Positions 16,304-26,259 are shown, counted from the stretch's first letter. The stretch is DNA of 64,000 bases from Pseudarthrobacter sp. L1SW (GCF_020809045.1 NZ_CP078079.1:1426001-1490000), one strand, 5' to 3'. The notes: generated by a model from the letters alone, not told the origin. Translations and numbers: made by a program.

Positions 16304-17479
16304 ATGGCAGGGTTTGAACTCAGCGAGGAATACCAGGACCTCAGCCACACCGTCCGGGACTTCGCGGACACCGTGGTGGCACCCGTTTCCGCGAAGCACG
16401 ACGAGGAGCACAGCTTCCCCTACGAGGTGGTGAAGCAGATGGGGGAGATGGGGTTGTTCGGCCTGCCCTTCCCCGAGGAGTTCGGCGGAATGGGCGGCGA
16501 CTACTTCGCCCTGGCCCTCGCCCTGGAGCAGTTGGGCCGGGTGGACCAGTCCGTGGCCATCACCCTCGAAGCGGGGGTTTCCCTGGGCGCCATGCCCATC
16601 TACCGGTTTGGTACGGAAGCGCAGAAGCAGGAGTGGCTGCCCATGCTGGCGTCGGGACAGGCACTCGCAGGCTTCGGCCTCACCGAACCTGAGGCAGGAT
16701 CGGACGCGGGCGGCACCAAGACCCACGCCCTGCGGGAGACTGCCGGCGACAGGACAGAGTGGGTGGTCAACGGGAACAAGGAGTTCATCACCAACTCCGG
16801 AACGGACATCACGCGCCTTGTCACCGTCACCGCCGTCACTGGCCAAAAGGACCGCGGTGACGGCACACTGCAAAAGGAAATCTCCACCATCCTGGTGCCC
16901 ACCGATACCCCGGGTTTCAAGGCGGAGAAGCCCTACAACAAGGTGGGCTGGAACGCCTCGGACACCCATCCGCTGACCCTGAAGGATGTCCGCGTCCCGG
17001 AGGCCAACCTGCTGGGGGTGGAGGGGCGCGGCTACGCCAACTTCCTGTCCATTCTGGACGAGGGCCGCATCGCCATCGCGGCACTGGCCACCGGTGCAGC
17101 CCAGGGTTGCGTGGACCTGTCGGTCAAGTACGCCAGCGAACGCAGCGCTTTCGGGCAGAACATCGGGAAGTACCAGGCCATTTCGTTCAAGATTGCGCGC
17201 ATGGAAGCCCGGGCCCATACCGCCCGCCTGGCCTACTATGATGCGGCGTTCCGCATGCTTGCCGGCAAGCCGTTCAAGACGCAGGCGGCCATCGCTAAGA
17301 TGGTCGCAGGCGAGGCAGCCATGGACAACGCGCGGGATGCCACCCAGGTATTCGGCGGCTATGGCTTCATCAACGAGTTCACCGTGGCACGCCACTACCG
17401 CGACTCCAAGATCCTTGAAGTGGGGGAGGGCACCACGGAGGTCCAGCTGATGCTGATCGCCCGCGAGCTGGGCCTGTAG
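16304..17479 (+). CDS. Acyl-CoA dehydrogenase of the leucine operon (isovaleryl-CoA dehydrogenase role)
   Basis: The 391-residue flavoprotein has the full acyl-CoA dehydrogenase fold, with signature segments [15 protein letters not shown] and [18 protein letters not shown] lies 8 bases before the ATG. By position it should oxidise isovaleryl-CoA to 3-methylcrotonyl-CoA. The C-terminal loop reads VGEGTTEVQ, with Glu where straight-chain and 2-methyl-branched enzymes keep their catalytic base. Classical isovaleryl-CoA dehydrogenases have Ala or Gly there and use a Glu elsewhere. It may therefore favour, or also take, other branched acyl-CoAs. It corresponds in position to fadE19 of M. tuberculosis. 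Confidence 0.88.
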   Translation: MAGFELSEEYQDLSHTVRDFADTVVAPVSAKHDEEHSFPYEVVKQMGEMGLFGLPFPEEFGGMGGDYFALALALEQLGRVDQSVAITLEAGVSLGAMPIYRFGTEAQKQEWLPMLASGQALAGFGLTEPEAGSDAGGTKTHALRETAGDRTEWVVNGNKEFITNSGTDITRLVTVTAVTGQKDRGDGTLQKEISTILVPTDTPGFKAEKPYNKVGWNASDTHPLTLKDVRVPEANLLGVEGRGYANFLSILDEGRIAIAALATGAAQGCVDLSVKYASERSAFGQNIGKYQAISFKIARMEARAHTARLAYYDAAFRMLAGKPFKTQAAIAKMVAGEAAMDNARDATQVFGGYGFINEFTVARHYRDSKILEVGEGTTEVQLMLIARELGL

Positions 17480-17528
17480 CAACGGGTCTGTAGTAACTTC
17501 GGAGTTAGCCGGCCTGAGAGGATCACTG

Positions 17529-18338
17529 ATGATTGACAAGGTTGTTGCCAGCGCTGACGAAGCTGTCGCGGACATACCGGACGGTGCCTCCCTGGCGGTG
17601 GGCGGGTTCGGTCTCTGCGGCATCCCGGTCACCCTGATCGACGCGCTGCACCGGGCCGGAACAGCGGAGCTGGAAACCGTCAGCAACAACTGCGGTGTGG
17701 ACGACTGGGGCCTGGGCATCCTGCTCCGGGACGGCCGGATCCGCCGCACCATCAGCTCCTACGTAGGCGAGAACAAGGAGTTCGCGCGGCAGTACCTGGC
17801 CGGCGAGCTCGAGGTGGTGCTCACCCCGCAGGGCACCCTGGCCGAGAAACTGCGCGCCGGCGGCGCCGGCATCCCGGCTTTCTACACCAAGGCGGGCGTT
17901 GGCACGCAGGTGTCCGAGGGCGGACTGCCGCAGAAGTACGACGCCGAGGGCGGGATTGCGATCGCATCGGCACCAAAGGAGGTCCGCTCCTTCGCCGGGG
18001 TCGACTACGTGCTGGAGGAATCGTTGACGCCGGACTTCGGGCTGGTGCACGCCTGGAAGGGCGACCGCCACGGAAACCTGGTGTTCCACGCCACGGCAAT
18101 GAACTTCAACCCGCTCTGCGCCATGGCAGGAAAGATCACCATCGCCGAGGTGGAGGAACTGGTGGAGCCGGGCGAACTGGACCCGGAACACATCCATACT
18201 CCAGGAATCTTCGTCCAGCGGGTGGTGCTGGCCGCCAACGCGGAAAAGCGCATTGAAAAACGCACCGTTGCCCTTCCCCGGCCAGGCAGTGGAACATCCG
18301 GGAACGAGGCCGGCACCCACCGGCAGGCAGGAGCATAG
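17529..18338 (+). CDS. scoA: 3-oxoacid CoA-transferase subunit A
   Basis: The 269-residue protein is the alpha chain of succinyl-CoA:3-ketoacid CoA-transferase type enzymes. It opens with [16 protein letters not shown] and contains the [20 protein letters not shown] motif shared by SCOT/AtoD. Its last 30 residues are a polar, Pro/Gly-rich extension. It probably activates or recycles acetoacetate, the end product of leucine breakdown, by CoA exchange with succinyl-CoA. Subunit B starts two bases after its stop. Confidence 0.92.
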   Translation: MIDKVVASADEAVADIPDGASLAVGGFGLCGIPVTLIDALHRAGTAELETVSNNCGVDDWGLGILLRDGRIRRTISSYVGENKEFARQYLAGELEVVLTPQGTLAEKLRAGGAGIPAFYTKAGVGTQVSEGGLPQKYDAEGGIAIASAPKEVRSFAGVDYVLEESLTPDFGLVHAWKGDRHGNLVFHATAMNFNPLCAMAGKITIAEVEELVEPGELDPEHIHTPGIFVQRVVLAANAEKRIEKRTVALPRPGSGTSGNEAGTHRQAGA

Positions 18339-18340
18339 CC

Positions 18341-19108
18341 ATGGATCCCAACAGCCCCTACGCTCCACGGCCCGAAGGCGTCCGCCCAGAATACCGCCGG
18401 GCGGCCGCCCAACAGCACGACATGACTGGCGACGCCGCCGGCACCAAAGGCTGGACCCGGAACGAACTCGCCGCCCGCGTGGCCAGGGAACTCAGCAACG
18501 GGCAGTACGTCAACCTGGGGATCGGCATGCCCACGCTGATCCCCAACTACATCCCCGACGGCGTGGAAGTGGTGCTCCACTCCGAAAACGGAATCCTCGG
18601 CGTCGGACCTTATCCTGCGGAGGACGCCGTTGACCCGGACCTCATCAACGCCGGCAAGGAAACCGTCACGGTCAACAAGGGCGCCGCCTTCTTCGACTCC
18701 GCGTCATCCTTCGGGATGATCCGCGGGGGCCACGTGGACGTGGCAGTCCTGGGTGCCATGGAAGTTGCCGCCAACGGCGACCTGGCGAACTGGATGATCC
18801 CGGGCAAGATGGTCAAGGGCATGGGCGGCGCCATGGACCTGGTGTTCGGCGCCAAGAAGGTGATCGTGATGATGGAGCACGTGGACCGCAACGGAAACCC
18901 GAAGATTGTCCAGCAGTGCTCCCTGCCCCTGACAGGCAAAGGCTGCGTGGACCGCATCATCACGGACCTGGCGGTTATCGACGTCGTCGCGGACGAGTCC
19001 GGTTCCCGGCTGGTACTGCGGGAACTGGCGCCCAACGTCTCCGTGGAGGACGTGGCAGCCGCCACCGGCGCGGACCTTTTCGAAGAGGACCGGGAACTGA
19101 CCGTATGA
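18341..19108 (+). CDS. scoB: 3-oxoacid CoA-transferase subunit B
   Basis: A 255-residue beta chain with the catalytic Glu in [12 protein letters not shown] and the [16 protein letters not shown] segment. The first 40 residues are a polar extension before the conserved [20 protein letters not shown]. An internal ATG at 18422 is possible, but the ATG 18341 spacing to scoA is tight and favours the longer form. It forms the active enzyme with subunit A. Its stop overlaps the MaoC ATG. Confidence 0.92.
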   Translation: MDPNSPYAPRPEGVRPEYRRAAAQQHDMTGDAAGTKGWTRNELAARVARELSNGQYVNLGIGMPTLIPNYIPDGVEVVLHSENGILGVGPYPAEDAVDPDLINAGKETVTVNKGAAFFDSASSFGMIRGGHVDVAVLGAMEVAANGDLANWMIPGKMVKGMGGAMDLVFGAKKVIVMMEHVDRNGNPKIVQQCSLPLTGKGCVDRIITDLAVIDVVADESGSRLVLRELAPNVSVEDVAAATGADLFEEDRELTV

Positions 19109-19647
19109 CCGGCGCCCAGGGCGAGCCGCGCGTCATTGAGCAGCGCGGGCTCTATTTCGACGAACTGGAAGAGGGGGTCACGTACGCCCACCGCCCCGGG
19201 CGCACGGTGACGGAAGCGGACAATGTCCTGTTCACCACGCTCACCATGAACACACAGGCACTGCACCTGGATGCCGCCTGGAGTGCCGGCCAGCCGTTCG
19301 GCCAGCGGCTCATGAACTCGATGTTCACCCTGGCCACCATGGTGGGCCAGTCCGTTTCCCAGCTGACCCAAGGCACCATCATTGCCCAGCTGGGCCTGGC
19401 CGACGCCTCATTCCCGCATCCGCTGTACCACGGCGACACCCTGTACACCGAGACCGTGATCAGCGGCAAGAGGCTGTCCGGATCGCGGCCGGGGCAGGGG
19501 ATCGTGACCATGGAGCACACAGGCCGGAACCAGGACGGCACGGTGGTGGCACTGGCCACGCGGAGCTGCCTGATGTGGACACGGGAAGCCCACCAGGCGC
19601 ACCTCCGCGGTGGACAAGCCGACGGACAGGAGACAATGCCGGTATGA
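19105..19647 (+). CDS. MaoC-family hydratase, probable 3-methylglutaconyl-/itaconyl-CoA hydratase
   Basis: The ATG at 19105 overlaps the scoB stop (ATGA) and gives 180 residues. The hot-dog-fold MaoC region contains [25 protein letters not shown] and [16 protein letters not shown], matching the MaoC family active-site pattern (Asp and His). It occupies the place of Rv2499c in the homologous M. tuberculosis cluster. That suggests it hydrates 3-methylglutaconyl-CoA (leucine) and perhaps itaconyl-CoA, in place of the crotonase-type AuH enzyme. Substrate is inferred from synteny. Confidence 0.85.
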   Translation: MTGAQGEPRVIEQRGLYFDELEEGVTYAHRPGRTVTEADNVLFTTLTMNTQALHLDAAWSAGQPFGQRLMNSMFTLATMVGQSVSQLTQGTIIAQLGLADASFPHPLYHGDTLYTETVISGKRLSGSRPGQGIVTMEHTGRNQDGTVVALATRSCLMWTREAHQAHLRGGQADGQETMPV

Positions 19648-20483
19648 CTTTTGTGATGGGCTCCGCCCTGCTGTTCTGCCCTGCCGACCGGCCGGAGCGC
19701 TACCAGAAGGCCGCCGACCGTGCCGACGCCGTCATCCTGGACCTTGAGGACGCCGTGGCGCCGGCGGACAAACAGCGCGCCCGGGGCGCCATCCTTGCCC
19801 AGGTGGGCGCAACGGGCGACGTGCCGGAGCTGGAGCCCAGCAGGACCATCATCAGGATGAACCCGGCAGGAACCGAGGAATTCGAGAAGGACCTGCACTG
19901 CCTGAAGCACACGCCGTACCACACTGTCATGCTGGCCAAGACGGAAACGGCCCAGCAGCTTGAGGCACTTGAGGGCTACCAGGTGATCGCGCTGTGCGAA
20001 ACAGCACTGGGGGTGCTCAATGCCCCCGCCATTGCCGCCGCCCCCAACGTCGTGGCACTGATGTGGGGAGCCGAGGACCTGCTGGCAACGCTCGGCGGGA
20101 CCTCCAGCAGGAAGGACGACGGCGGCTACCGGGCCGTGGCCCTCCACGCCCGTTCGTCGGTGCTGCTCGCCGCGCGTGCCCACGGCAAGGAAGCTGTGGA
20201 CGCCGTCTATACCAACATCCCGGACCTGGCCGGCCTCGCAGCGGAAGCTGCCGACGCCGTGGCTTCCGGTTTCAGCTCAAAAGCCTGCATCCATCCCAGC
20301 CAGGCGGCCGTGGTCCGTGCTGCCTACGCACCATCCGGTCCAGAAGTGGCCGCGGCTGAAGCCCTGCTTGAGGCTGCGGCGTCAGCAGGCTCGGGAGTGT
20401 TCCAGTACCAGGGAAAGATGATCGACGGTCCAATCATCAAGCACGCGCAGGAAATCATCCGCCGCGCCCAGGCCCTGGGTTAG
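19644..20483 (+). CDS. CitE-like beta-hydroxyacyl-CoA lyase (HpcH/HpaI family)
   Basis: The ATG at 19644 overlaps the MaoC stop and gives 279 residues. The TIM-barrel lyase shows VILDLEDAVAPADK (metal-binding acidic residues), RMNPAGTEEFEKDL, and CETALGVLNAP followed by WGAEDLLATLGG. It is the counterpart of M. tuberculosis Rv2498c, reported to cleave HMG-CoA and citramalyl-CoA in leucine and itaconate breakdown. Here it would yield acetyl-CoA and acetoacetate, which explains why no conventional HMG-CoA lyase gene is present. Family is sure; substrate is inferred. Confidence 0.88.
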   Translation: MTFVMGSALLFCPADRPERYQKAADRADAVILDLEDAVAPADKQRARGAILAQVGATGDVPELEPSRTIIRMNPAGTEEFEKDLHCLKHTPYHTVMLAKTETAQQLEALEGYQVIALCETALGVLNAPAIAAAPNVVALMWGAEDLLATLGGTSSRKDDGGYRAVALHARSSVLLAARAHGKEAVDAVYTNIPDLAGLAAEAADAVASGFSSKACIHPSQAAVVRAAYAPSGPEVAAAEALLEAAASAGSGVFQYQGKMIDGPIIKHAQEIIRRAQALG

Positions 20484-20516
20484 CTGACCGTTTCATCACA
20501 GCCGCCCGGGCGAGCC

Positions 20517-21995
20517 TCAGCCCAGCCGGCCCGGCGAGCGCCGCAAAGACAGCGGCGGGATCGGCTCGTACAGCAGCCGCCGCACCCATCGGTCCCCGGT
20601 CTCCCGGAACTCCTTGCGGCTGGCGAACCGGTAATGGTAGCTGCGCACGCGCACCCAACGCGGCGCGGCGCCGTCGAACGGGTCATGGCGGAGGAGCCGC
20701 AACGTCTGCCGGTCCGCCTCCAGGAGCTTGCCGAGGAAGGCGTAGAACCACTCCTCGTGGACAGTCCGCAGCGGCAGGAACCACATCAGCCAGTCCAGGC
20801 GGAGGTGGTAGGGCGCCCACTGCCGCGGGAGCCTGCGGACGTCGCCAGGCTTGCCCTTGAAGCCGTACTCGCGCCACTCGGAGGAGTCGTCCGGCTCCTC
20901 GTCGAGGGTACCTTCAACAACAATTTCAATCCGCTGCTTGGTGACCGTGCCGAACGCGCCGTAGGTGTTGACCAGCTGCCACCGGTTGAAGCTGGCATTC
21001 ATCAGCTGCCGGCGGGAGAAGAGGTTGCGCAGCGGCCAATAACTGAGCACCACCAGCAGCAGTGTGGCGGCCAGGGTGATGGCCAGCCACCACAGCGGCG
21101 TTTCCCGGTCCACGCCCGGCGCTCCGTGCCAGTCCAGCGGAATGGCCGGCAGGACGGCGTGGGCCACGGGGTCACTGACCGCGGCAAAGGCCAGCACGAT
21201 GGCAATCCAGTTCAGCCACGCGAAGTTGCCCGTGGCCACCAGCCAGAGCTGGGTGGCGATGACAATGCCTGCCGCGACGCTGGCAACAGGCTGTGGAGCA
21301 AACAGGAAGAACGGCACCACCAGCTGGGCGAAGTGGTTGCCCAGCACTTCCACCTTATGCAGGGGCTTGGGCAGCAGGTGCGCCTGCCGACTTAGCGGCC
21401 CCGGCATGGGCTGAGTCTCGTGGTGGTAGTAGAGGGCAGTCAGGTCGCGCCATTCCCGGCCGCCGCGGATCTTGATCATTCCGGCACCGAACTCCAGCCG
21501 GAACACCAGCCACACAACCAGGATCAGGATGGTGCGCGGCGGGTCTGTCTGGTCCGAGCCCAGGAAGGCCACCGTGAACCCGGCCTCCAGGAGCAGCATC
21601 TCCCAGCCGAAACCGTAGAACGTCTGGCCCACGTTCACGATGGACATGTACAGCAGCCACAGAACAAGGAACGCGACCAGGGGAACCCACGGCGGGCCCT
21701 GCTGCGGGATGCCGGCCACGAGCAGCGCCGATACCAGCAGCCCGACGGTACAGACCCACCGCAGCAGCTGGTCAGAATACCGCCAACGGAACAGGGAGGG
21801 CCGGCGCAGGCGGCTGAAGCCGGAAAGATACTCGGGCACCGGAAGCAGGCCGCGCTCACCCAACAAACCCGGGAACTGGTTCAGCGAGGACAGGAACGCA
21901 ACGAAATACAGTGCCGCCACGCCTCGCTGCAGCACCTGCCGGGCGAACTCGTATTCCGGCGCATCAAACCAGGAGAGCCAGTCCACGCAGTCCAC
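20517..21995 (-). CDS. Lipase maturation factor (LMF) family membrane protein
   Basis: A 492-residue protein with about eight membrane segments. It carries the LMF hallmarks FGAGMIKIRGGREWRDLTALYYHHETQPMP-type loop (about residues 165-200) and a C-terminal soluble domain with YGAFGTVTKQRIEIVVEG and HLRLDWLMWFLPL. GTG 21995 is preceded by GGGAG ten bases upstream; a GTG at 21986 is an alternative. In animals LMF1 assists lipase folding; the bacterial homologues have no proven role. It converges with the lyase gene and diverges from the TSUP permease. Confidence 0.85.
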   Translation of the reverse strand: MDCVDWLSWFDAPEYEFARQVLQRGVAALYFVAFLSSLNQFPGLLGERGLLPVPEYLSGFSRLRRPSLFRWRYSDQLLRWVCTVGLLVSALLVAGIPQQGPPWVPLVAFLVLWLLYMSIVNVGQTFYGFGWEMLLLEAGFTVAFLGSDQTDPPRTILILVVWLVFRLEFGAGMIKIRGGREWRDLTALYYHHETQPMPGPLSRQAHLLPKPLHKVEVLGNHFAQLVVPFFLFAPQPVASVAAGIVIATQLWLVATGNFAWLNWIAIVLAFAAVSDPVAHAVLPAIPLDWHGAPGVDRETPLWWLAITLAATLLLVVLSYWPLRNLFSRRQLMNASFNRWQLVNTYGAFGTVTKQRIEIVVEGTLDEEPDDSSEWREYGFKGKPGDVRRLPRQWAPYHLRLDWLMWFLPLRTVHEEWFYAFLGKLLEADRQTLRLLRHDPFDGAAPRWVRVRSYHYRFASRKEFRETGDRWVRRLLYEPIPPLSLRRSPGRLG

Positions 21996-22024
21996 GTTAC
22001 GCCCGCTCCCAACGGACCTGCCAC

Positions 22025-22036
22025 TAGGATCGAGGG
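22025..22036 (+). promoter_or_regulatory. -10 box TAGGAT, leaderless start of the TSUP permease
   Basis: TAGGAT (22025-22030) lies six bases before ATG 22037, with no Shine-Dalgarno at usable distance. This places +1 at or next to the A of ATG. I see no good -35 box. Confidence 0.5.
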
Positions 22037-22780
22037 ATGTTTGTGCTGGTGCTGATCGCCGTTGTTGCAGGCGCCCTGGCCCAGCGGATTGCCGGCCTGG
22101 GTTTTGGGCTGCTCGTGTCCCCGGTGCTGGTGGTGCTCCTTGGCCCCTTCGACGGCGTCATGATCATCAACCTCTGCGGCGCGTCATCGTCCCTCCTCAT
22201 CCTTTCCCGGGTCTGGCGGCACGTGGCCTGGAAGAAGTATTTCGGCCTGGCGCTCGCCGCCCTGGCGGGCGTCCTGCCCGGGGCCTGGCTGGCCAGCAAC
22301 GTGCCCGAAGCCCCACTGGAGATCTGCATCGGCCTCCTGCTCATCGCCGCCCTGCTCGCATCCCAGCGGCTGACCAGGAGTTCATGGCGTGCCAGCGGCC
22401 CGGTACCCATGATGTCCCTGGGGTTTTCCAGCGGCCTGATGAACGCCGCCGCCGGAGTAGGCGGGCCTGCCGCTACGGCCTATGCCATTGCCACCCGCTG
22501 GGAGCAGAAGAGCTTCAGCGCCACGCTGCAGCCGTACTTCATCACCACCGGTTTTACCTCGCTGACCAGCAAATATGTGCTGTCCGGCGGTCACGTTCCC
22601 GCCCTGGAAGGCTGGCAGTGGCTGGCGATCCTGGCGGCAATGGTCACCGGAATCGTTGCCGGCGACCTGCTCTCCGGCCGGGTGCGTCCGTCCTCCGCCC
22701 GGCGCATCGTCACGGCCATCGCCTACCTGGGAGCTGTGTCCACCCTGGCCAAGGGCCTGGTGGAACTGGGAGCAGCCTAA
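22037..22780 (+). CDS. TSUP (TauE/SafE) family permease
   Basis: The 247-residue protein has seven to eight membrane segments and the two-fold TSUP pattern: GALAQRIAGLGFGLLVSPVL near the start and GLMNAAAGVGGPAATAYAI in the second half. Members export or import sulfite, sulfonates or related anions. Nothing nearby points to the substrate. It probably has its own leaderless promoter. Confidence 0.88.
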   Translation: MFVLVLIAVVAGALAQRIAGLGFGLLVSPVLVVLLGPFDGVMIINLCGASSSLLILSRVWRHVAWKKYFGLALAALAGVLPGAWLASNVPEAPLEICIGLLLIAALLASQRLTRSSWRASGPVPMMSLGFSSGLMNAAAGVGGPAATAYAIATRWEQKSFSATLQPYFITTGFTSLTSKYVLSGGHVPALEGWQWLAILAAMVTGIVAGDLLSGRVRPSSARRIVTAIAYLGAVSTLAKGLVELGAA

Positions 22781-22868
22781 GCGGTGCCGCCAGCCGTGAC
22801 CGTGCCTGCGCTGCGTGTCCAGCCCCGCTCATCCTGCCCTTCTTGCGGCAGAGGGTGTCCGCGAGCGG

Positions 22869-22901
22869 TTGTCCGGCAGCGCGGTGCGGGATACTTAAGC
22901 A
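22869..22901 (+). promoter_or_regulatory. Promoter of dxr, likely leaderless
   Basis: TTGTCC (22869-22874), a 17-base spacer and TACTTA (22892-22897) precede ATG 22902 by four bases. The transcript would then begin at or near the start codon. No Shine-Dalgarno is seen. Confidence 0.45.
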
Positions 22902-24086
22902 ATGCAGCCACGCAGAATCGTCCTCCTCGGATCCACCGGTTCCATCGGCACCCAGGCGATTGACGTCGTCGACGGCGCCCCGCACCTTTTCGAAGTGGTG
23001 GCCCTCAGTGCCGGGGGAGGCAACCTGGAACTCCTGGCGCGCCAGGCGGTGCACACGGGGGCCCCTGTCATTGGCATCGCCGGCGGCGACCCCGGACAGC
23101 TGGCCTCCTTGGTGGCCGAAGCCGCAGCAGCGGCCGGCAAGCAGGGTTACCGGCCGGAAATCATTGCCGGCCCGGACGCGTCCACCCGTATTGCCGGTGT
23201 AGAGGCCGACGTGGTCCTTAACGGAATCACCGGTTCCATCGGCCTGGCGCCCACCTTGGCGGCGCTCAAATCCGGCGCCATGCTGGCGCTTGCCAATAAG
23301 GAGTCCCTTATTGTGGGGGGCTCACTGGTGAAGGCCGCTGCCCGCGAAGGCCAGATCGTGCCCGTGGATTCCGAACATTCGGCGATCGCCCAGTGCTTGC
23401 GTTCCGGGTCTGTCGCGGAGGTGGAAAAACTGATCCTCACCGCCTCCGGCGGCCCGTTCCGTGGCAGGAGCAGGGACCTGCTGCACGGCGTGACCCCGCA
23501 GGAGGCTTTGGCCCATCCCACCTGGGACATGGGCGTCATGGTCACCACCAACTCGGCGACCCTCGTCAACAAGGGCCTGGAGGTCATCGAGGCGCACCTG
23601 CTGTTCGATGTTCCCCTGGACCGGATCGACGTCGTGGTGCATCCGCAGTCCGTGGTCCACTCAATGGTGCAGTTCATCGACGGGTCCATCATTGCCCAAG
23701 CCTCTCCGCCGGACATGCGCCTGCCCATCGCCCTGGGGCTGGGCTGGCCGGACCGGGTGCCCAAAGCGGCCGCAGCCTGCGACTGGACAAAAGCCGCCAC
23801 GTGGACGTTCGAGCCGCTGGACAGGGAGGCCTTTCCCGCCGTCGGACTCGCCAAGGACGCCGCGAAGCAGGGCAGCACGTTCCCCGCCGTGTTCAACGCA
23901 GCCAACGAGGAAGCGGTGACAGCCTTCCACGCCGGGCGCATCAGGTTTACAGACATCGTGGACACCATCGAGTCCGTCCTCAGCGAACATTCAGGCTCCT
24001 CCGGGCTCACGGTGGAGTCAGTGCTGGATGCTGAGGACTGGGCACGCTCCCGCGCCCACGAACGTTTAGCAGTCAGCAGTCTCTAG
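22902..24086 (+). CDS. dxr: 1-deoxy-D-xylulose 5-phosphate reductoisomerase
   Basis: The 394-residue enzyme of the MEP isoprenoid pathway converts DXP to MEP with NADPH. The NADPH loop is [14 protein letters not shown] (residues 8-21). Metal/substrate motifs [28 protein letters not shown] and HPTWDMG are intact. Length is normal. The rseP gene follows after 17 bases and ispG, a later step of the same pathway, lies 3.8 kb downstream. Confidence 0.97.
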   Translation: MQPRRIVLLGSTGSIGTQAIDVVDGAPHLFEVVALSAGGGNLELLARQAVHTGAPVIGIAGGDPGQLASLVAEAAAAAGKQGYRPEIIAGPDASTRIAGVEADVVLNGITGSIGLAPTLAALKSGAMLALANKESLIVGGSLVKAAAREGQIVPVDSEHSAIAQCLRSGSVAEVEKLILTASGGPFRGRSRDLLHGVTPQEALAHPTWDMGVMVTTNSATLVNKGLEVIEAHLLFDVPLDRIDVVVHPQSVVHSMVQFIDGSIIAQASPPDMRLPIALGLGWPDRVPKAAAACDWTKAATWTFEPLDREAFPAVGLAKDAAKQGSTFPAVFNAANEEAVTAFHAGRIRFTDIVDTIESVLSEHSGSSGLTVESVLDAEDWARSRAHERLAVSSL

Positions 24087-24103
24087 GAAGCAGCAGCACG
24101 ACA

Positions 24104-25435
24104 ATGACCCCCGTTCTCCTCTTTGTCCTCGGCGTCGTCTTTGTGGCGATCGGCATCGCTGCCTCCATCGCGCTCCACGAAGTGGGCCACCTGGTGCCGG
24201 CCAAGCTCTTCAAGGTCCGCGTCACCAAGTACATGATCGGCTTCGGCCCCACGCTCTGGTCCCGGCGGAAAGGCGAAACAGAGTACGGCGTCAAGGCCAT
24301 TCCGCTGGGCGGCTACGTGTCCATGATTGGCATGTACCCGCCCAACAAGGAAGACGGCTCGGTCCGCCCCTCCAGCACGGGCATGTTCCAGACACTGGCT
24401 ACTGAAGCCCGGTCCGTGGCCCATGAGGAAGTGGGTCCCGGCGACGAGCACCGGGTTTTCTACCGGCTGCCTGTCTGGAAGAAGATCATCGTGATGCTGG
24501 GCGGGCCTGCCATGAACATGGTGCTCGGCGTGCTCCTCACCGCCGTCCTGCTGATGGGCTTTGGCGTCGCCACGGCCACCACCACCATCTCCGACGTCTC
24601 CAAGTGCCAGGTGGCGGCAGGGGAGACCGTGGACCCGGATTCCGCGGACTGCCGGCTCACGCCCGCCGCCGCGGCAGGACTCAAGCCCAGTGACAGGGTC
24701 ATCGCCTTTGACGGAAAGGCCGTGGACAGCTGGGACCAGCTGACGGAATGGATCCGGGCCTCCGCGGGGCGCGAGGTAACCATCACCGTGGAGCGGGACG
24801 GCGCCCAGGTGTCCACCAACGTGACTCCGGTGCTGTCGGCCCGTCCCGTTATTGGGGCGGACGGACGCCAGGAAAAGGACGACGCCGGCAACCTTCGTTA
24901 CCAGGATGTCGGCTTCCTGGGCATCGGTTCCCGGACTGAACTGGTGGCCCAGCCGGCGTCGTCCGTTCTTCCGATGGCGGGGGAGAACATCCGCCAGGTG
25001 GCAGGGGTGGTCTTCAACCTGCCCGCACGCGTTGTGGGCGTGGCGAAGGCTGCCTTCAGCGAGGAGCCCCGCGACCCCAACGGCCCCATCAGCGTGGTGG
25101 GCGTGGGAAGGGTGGCCGGTGAAGTGGCCGCCATGGAAGAAATCCCCGTCCAGTCCCGCCTGGCAGCACTGATCGGCCTCCTGGCAGGGCTGAACTTCGC
25201 GTTGGCGGTATTCAACCTGGTCCCGCTGCTGCCCCTGGACGGTGGACATGTTGCCGGCGCCCTGTATGAGGGCGCGCGGCGCCGGGTGGCCAGGCTGCTC
25301 GGCAAACCTGACCCGGGAGCCTTCGACATTGCGAAGCTGCTGCCGGCGACCTACGTAGTGGCCGCCTTGCTCATGGGCATGAGCGCGCTCCTCATCTATG
25401 CCGACATCGTGAAGCCGGTGAACCTCTTCGGCTGA
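24104..25435 (+). CDS. rseP: Site-2 intramembrane protease (M50, RseP/Rip1)
   Basis: A 443-residue zinc protease. HEVGH (around residue 25) in the first helix and LVPLLPLDGGH near the C-terminus give the metal site, and a PDZ domain (about 180-270, AGLKPSDRVIAFDG) lies between. It follows dxr in a conserved arrangement. Homologue Rip1 of M. tuberculosis cleaves anti-sigma factors in the membrane. Confidence 0.95.
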   Translation: MTPVLLFVLGVVFVAIGIAASIALHEVGHLVPAKLFKVRVTKYMIGFGPTLWSRRKGETEYGVKAIPLGGYVSMIGMYPPNKEDGSVRPSSTGMFQTLATEARSVAHEEVGPGDEHRVFYRLPVWKKIIVMLGGPAMNMVLGVLLTAVLLMGFGVATATTTISDVSKCQVAAGETVDPDSADCRLTPAAAAGLKPSDRVIAFDGKAVDSWDQLTEWIRASAGREVTITVERDGAQVSTNVTPVLSARPVIGADGRQEKDDAGNLRYQDVGFLGIGSRTELVAQPASSVLPMAGENIRQVAGVVFNLPARVVGVAKAAFSEEPRDPNGPISVVGVGRVAGEVAAMEEIPVQSRLAALIGLLAGLNFALAVFNLVPLLPLDGGHVAGALYEGARRRVARLLGKPDPGAFDIAKLLPATYVVAALLMGMSALLIYADIVKPVNLFG

Positions 25436-25492
25436 CGCCTGTGACTCCATCGAGAGGCGGGCCCTGCAGCCACCTCGAGAAAGGATGAACAC

Positions 25493-26191
25493 ATGAACTC
25501 CCGGAACATCGGACACTGGATCCGGGCGGGACTTTGGGCATTGCCGGCGGCGTGGCTGGTCACCGCGTGGTCCAGCCTGGAGCCCCAGCCGGACCAGGAC
25601 AAGGACCCGGCCGCCTGGGCCCGGTTTGTCAGCTCCGACTCCTACCAGACCGGCCACCTCGTGGGCAGCACGCTGGGCACCGTCGTGGCAATCTTCGGGA
25701 TCTTCGCCCTGGGCTGCTGCCTGGCCAACAGCCGGGCGGGACGGCTGGCGCTGGGAGCGATGGTCACTGCTGCCATGGGCACCGCCCTGCTGCTGGTGCC
25801 GGCAGTAATTTCTACCTTTGTCACACCCGCTGTTGGAAGGGCCTATCTTGCAGGGAACCAGCAGGTGATGCAGCTGGAATTTCCTGGCTCCATGACCGGG
25901 ACTTTCCTGCTGGGCCTCGTGCTCGCGTTTGTGGGAACGGTATTACTGGGCATCGCAGCGTGGCGTTCCCAACGGTTGCCCCGTCCGGCCGCGGCGCTCT
26001 GGGTTGCCGGGGCTGTGCTGTTCTACGCCCTCGGCGTTGTCCTGGGCCAGGCCACCACGGGGAGCAGCCTGCCTACCCAGGCCGCAGGAGCCGTGGCGAT
26101 GGCGGTGGCCGGAGGATGGTTCGCGCTAAGCGGCACCCGTCAGGTGGCAGGTCCTGATGCTGTCCAGGGTGATCGGCGTCTATCAGCCTAA
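25493..26191 (+). CDS. Four-helix membrane protein of unknown function
   Basis: The 232-residue protein has about six hydrophobic segments in a small, non-enzymatic integral membrane fold. GAAAGGATG lies a few bases before ATG 25493. The polar loop after helix 1 (SSLEPQPDQDKDPAAWARFV) probably faces outside. No family is recognised. It stands between rseP and the SatD-like gene and its stop codon lies in the loop of an operator palindrome for the latter. Confidence 0.65.
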   Translation: MNSRNIGHWIRAGLWALPAAWLVTAWSSLEPQPDQDKDPAAWARFVSSDSYQTGHLVGSTLGTVVAIFGIFALGCCLANSRAGRLALGAMVTAAMGTALLLVPAVISTFVTPAVGRAYLAGNQQVMQLEFPGSMTGTFLLGLVLAFVGTVLLGIAAWRSQRLPRPAAALWVAGAVLFYALGVVLGQATTGSSLPTQAAGAVAMAVAGGWFALSGTRQVAGPDAVQGDRRLSA

Positions 26192-26259
26192 TACGGCTGA
26201 TATTTACTAATCAGCCATTGATGGTTGATTCGGCGGGATCAGCTGCCTAGGGTGGGAAC
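26181..26259 (+). promoter_or_regulatory. Leaderless promoter with two operator palindromes (SatD-like gene)
   Basis: Palindrome 1 has arms TATCAGCC and GGCTGATA (26181-26202, loop 6, perfect). Palindrome 2 has arms AATCAGCCA and TGGTTGATT (26209-26230, one G-T). Both share ATCAGCC. Palindrome 2 overlaps the -35 TTGATT (26225-26230). A 17-base spacer leads to -10 TAGGGT (26248-26253), six bases before ATG 26260. Autoregulation by the HTH of the encoded protein is the simplest reading. Confidence 0.7.
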
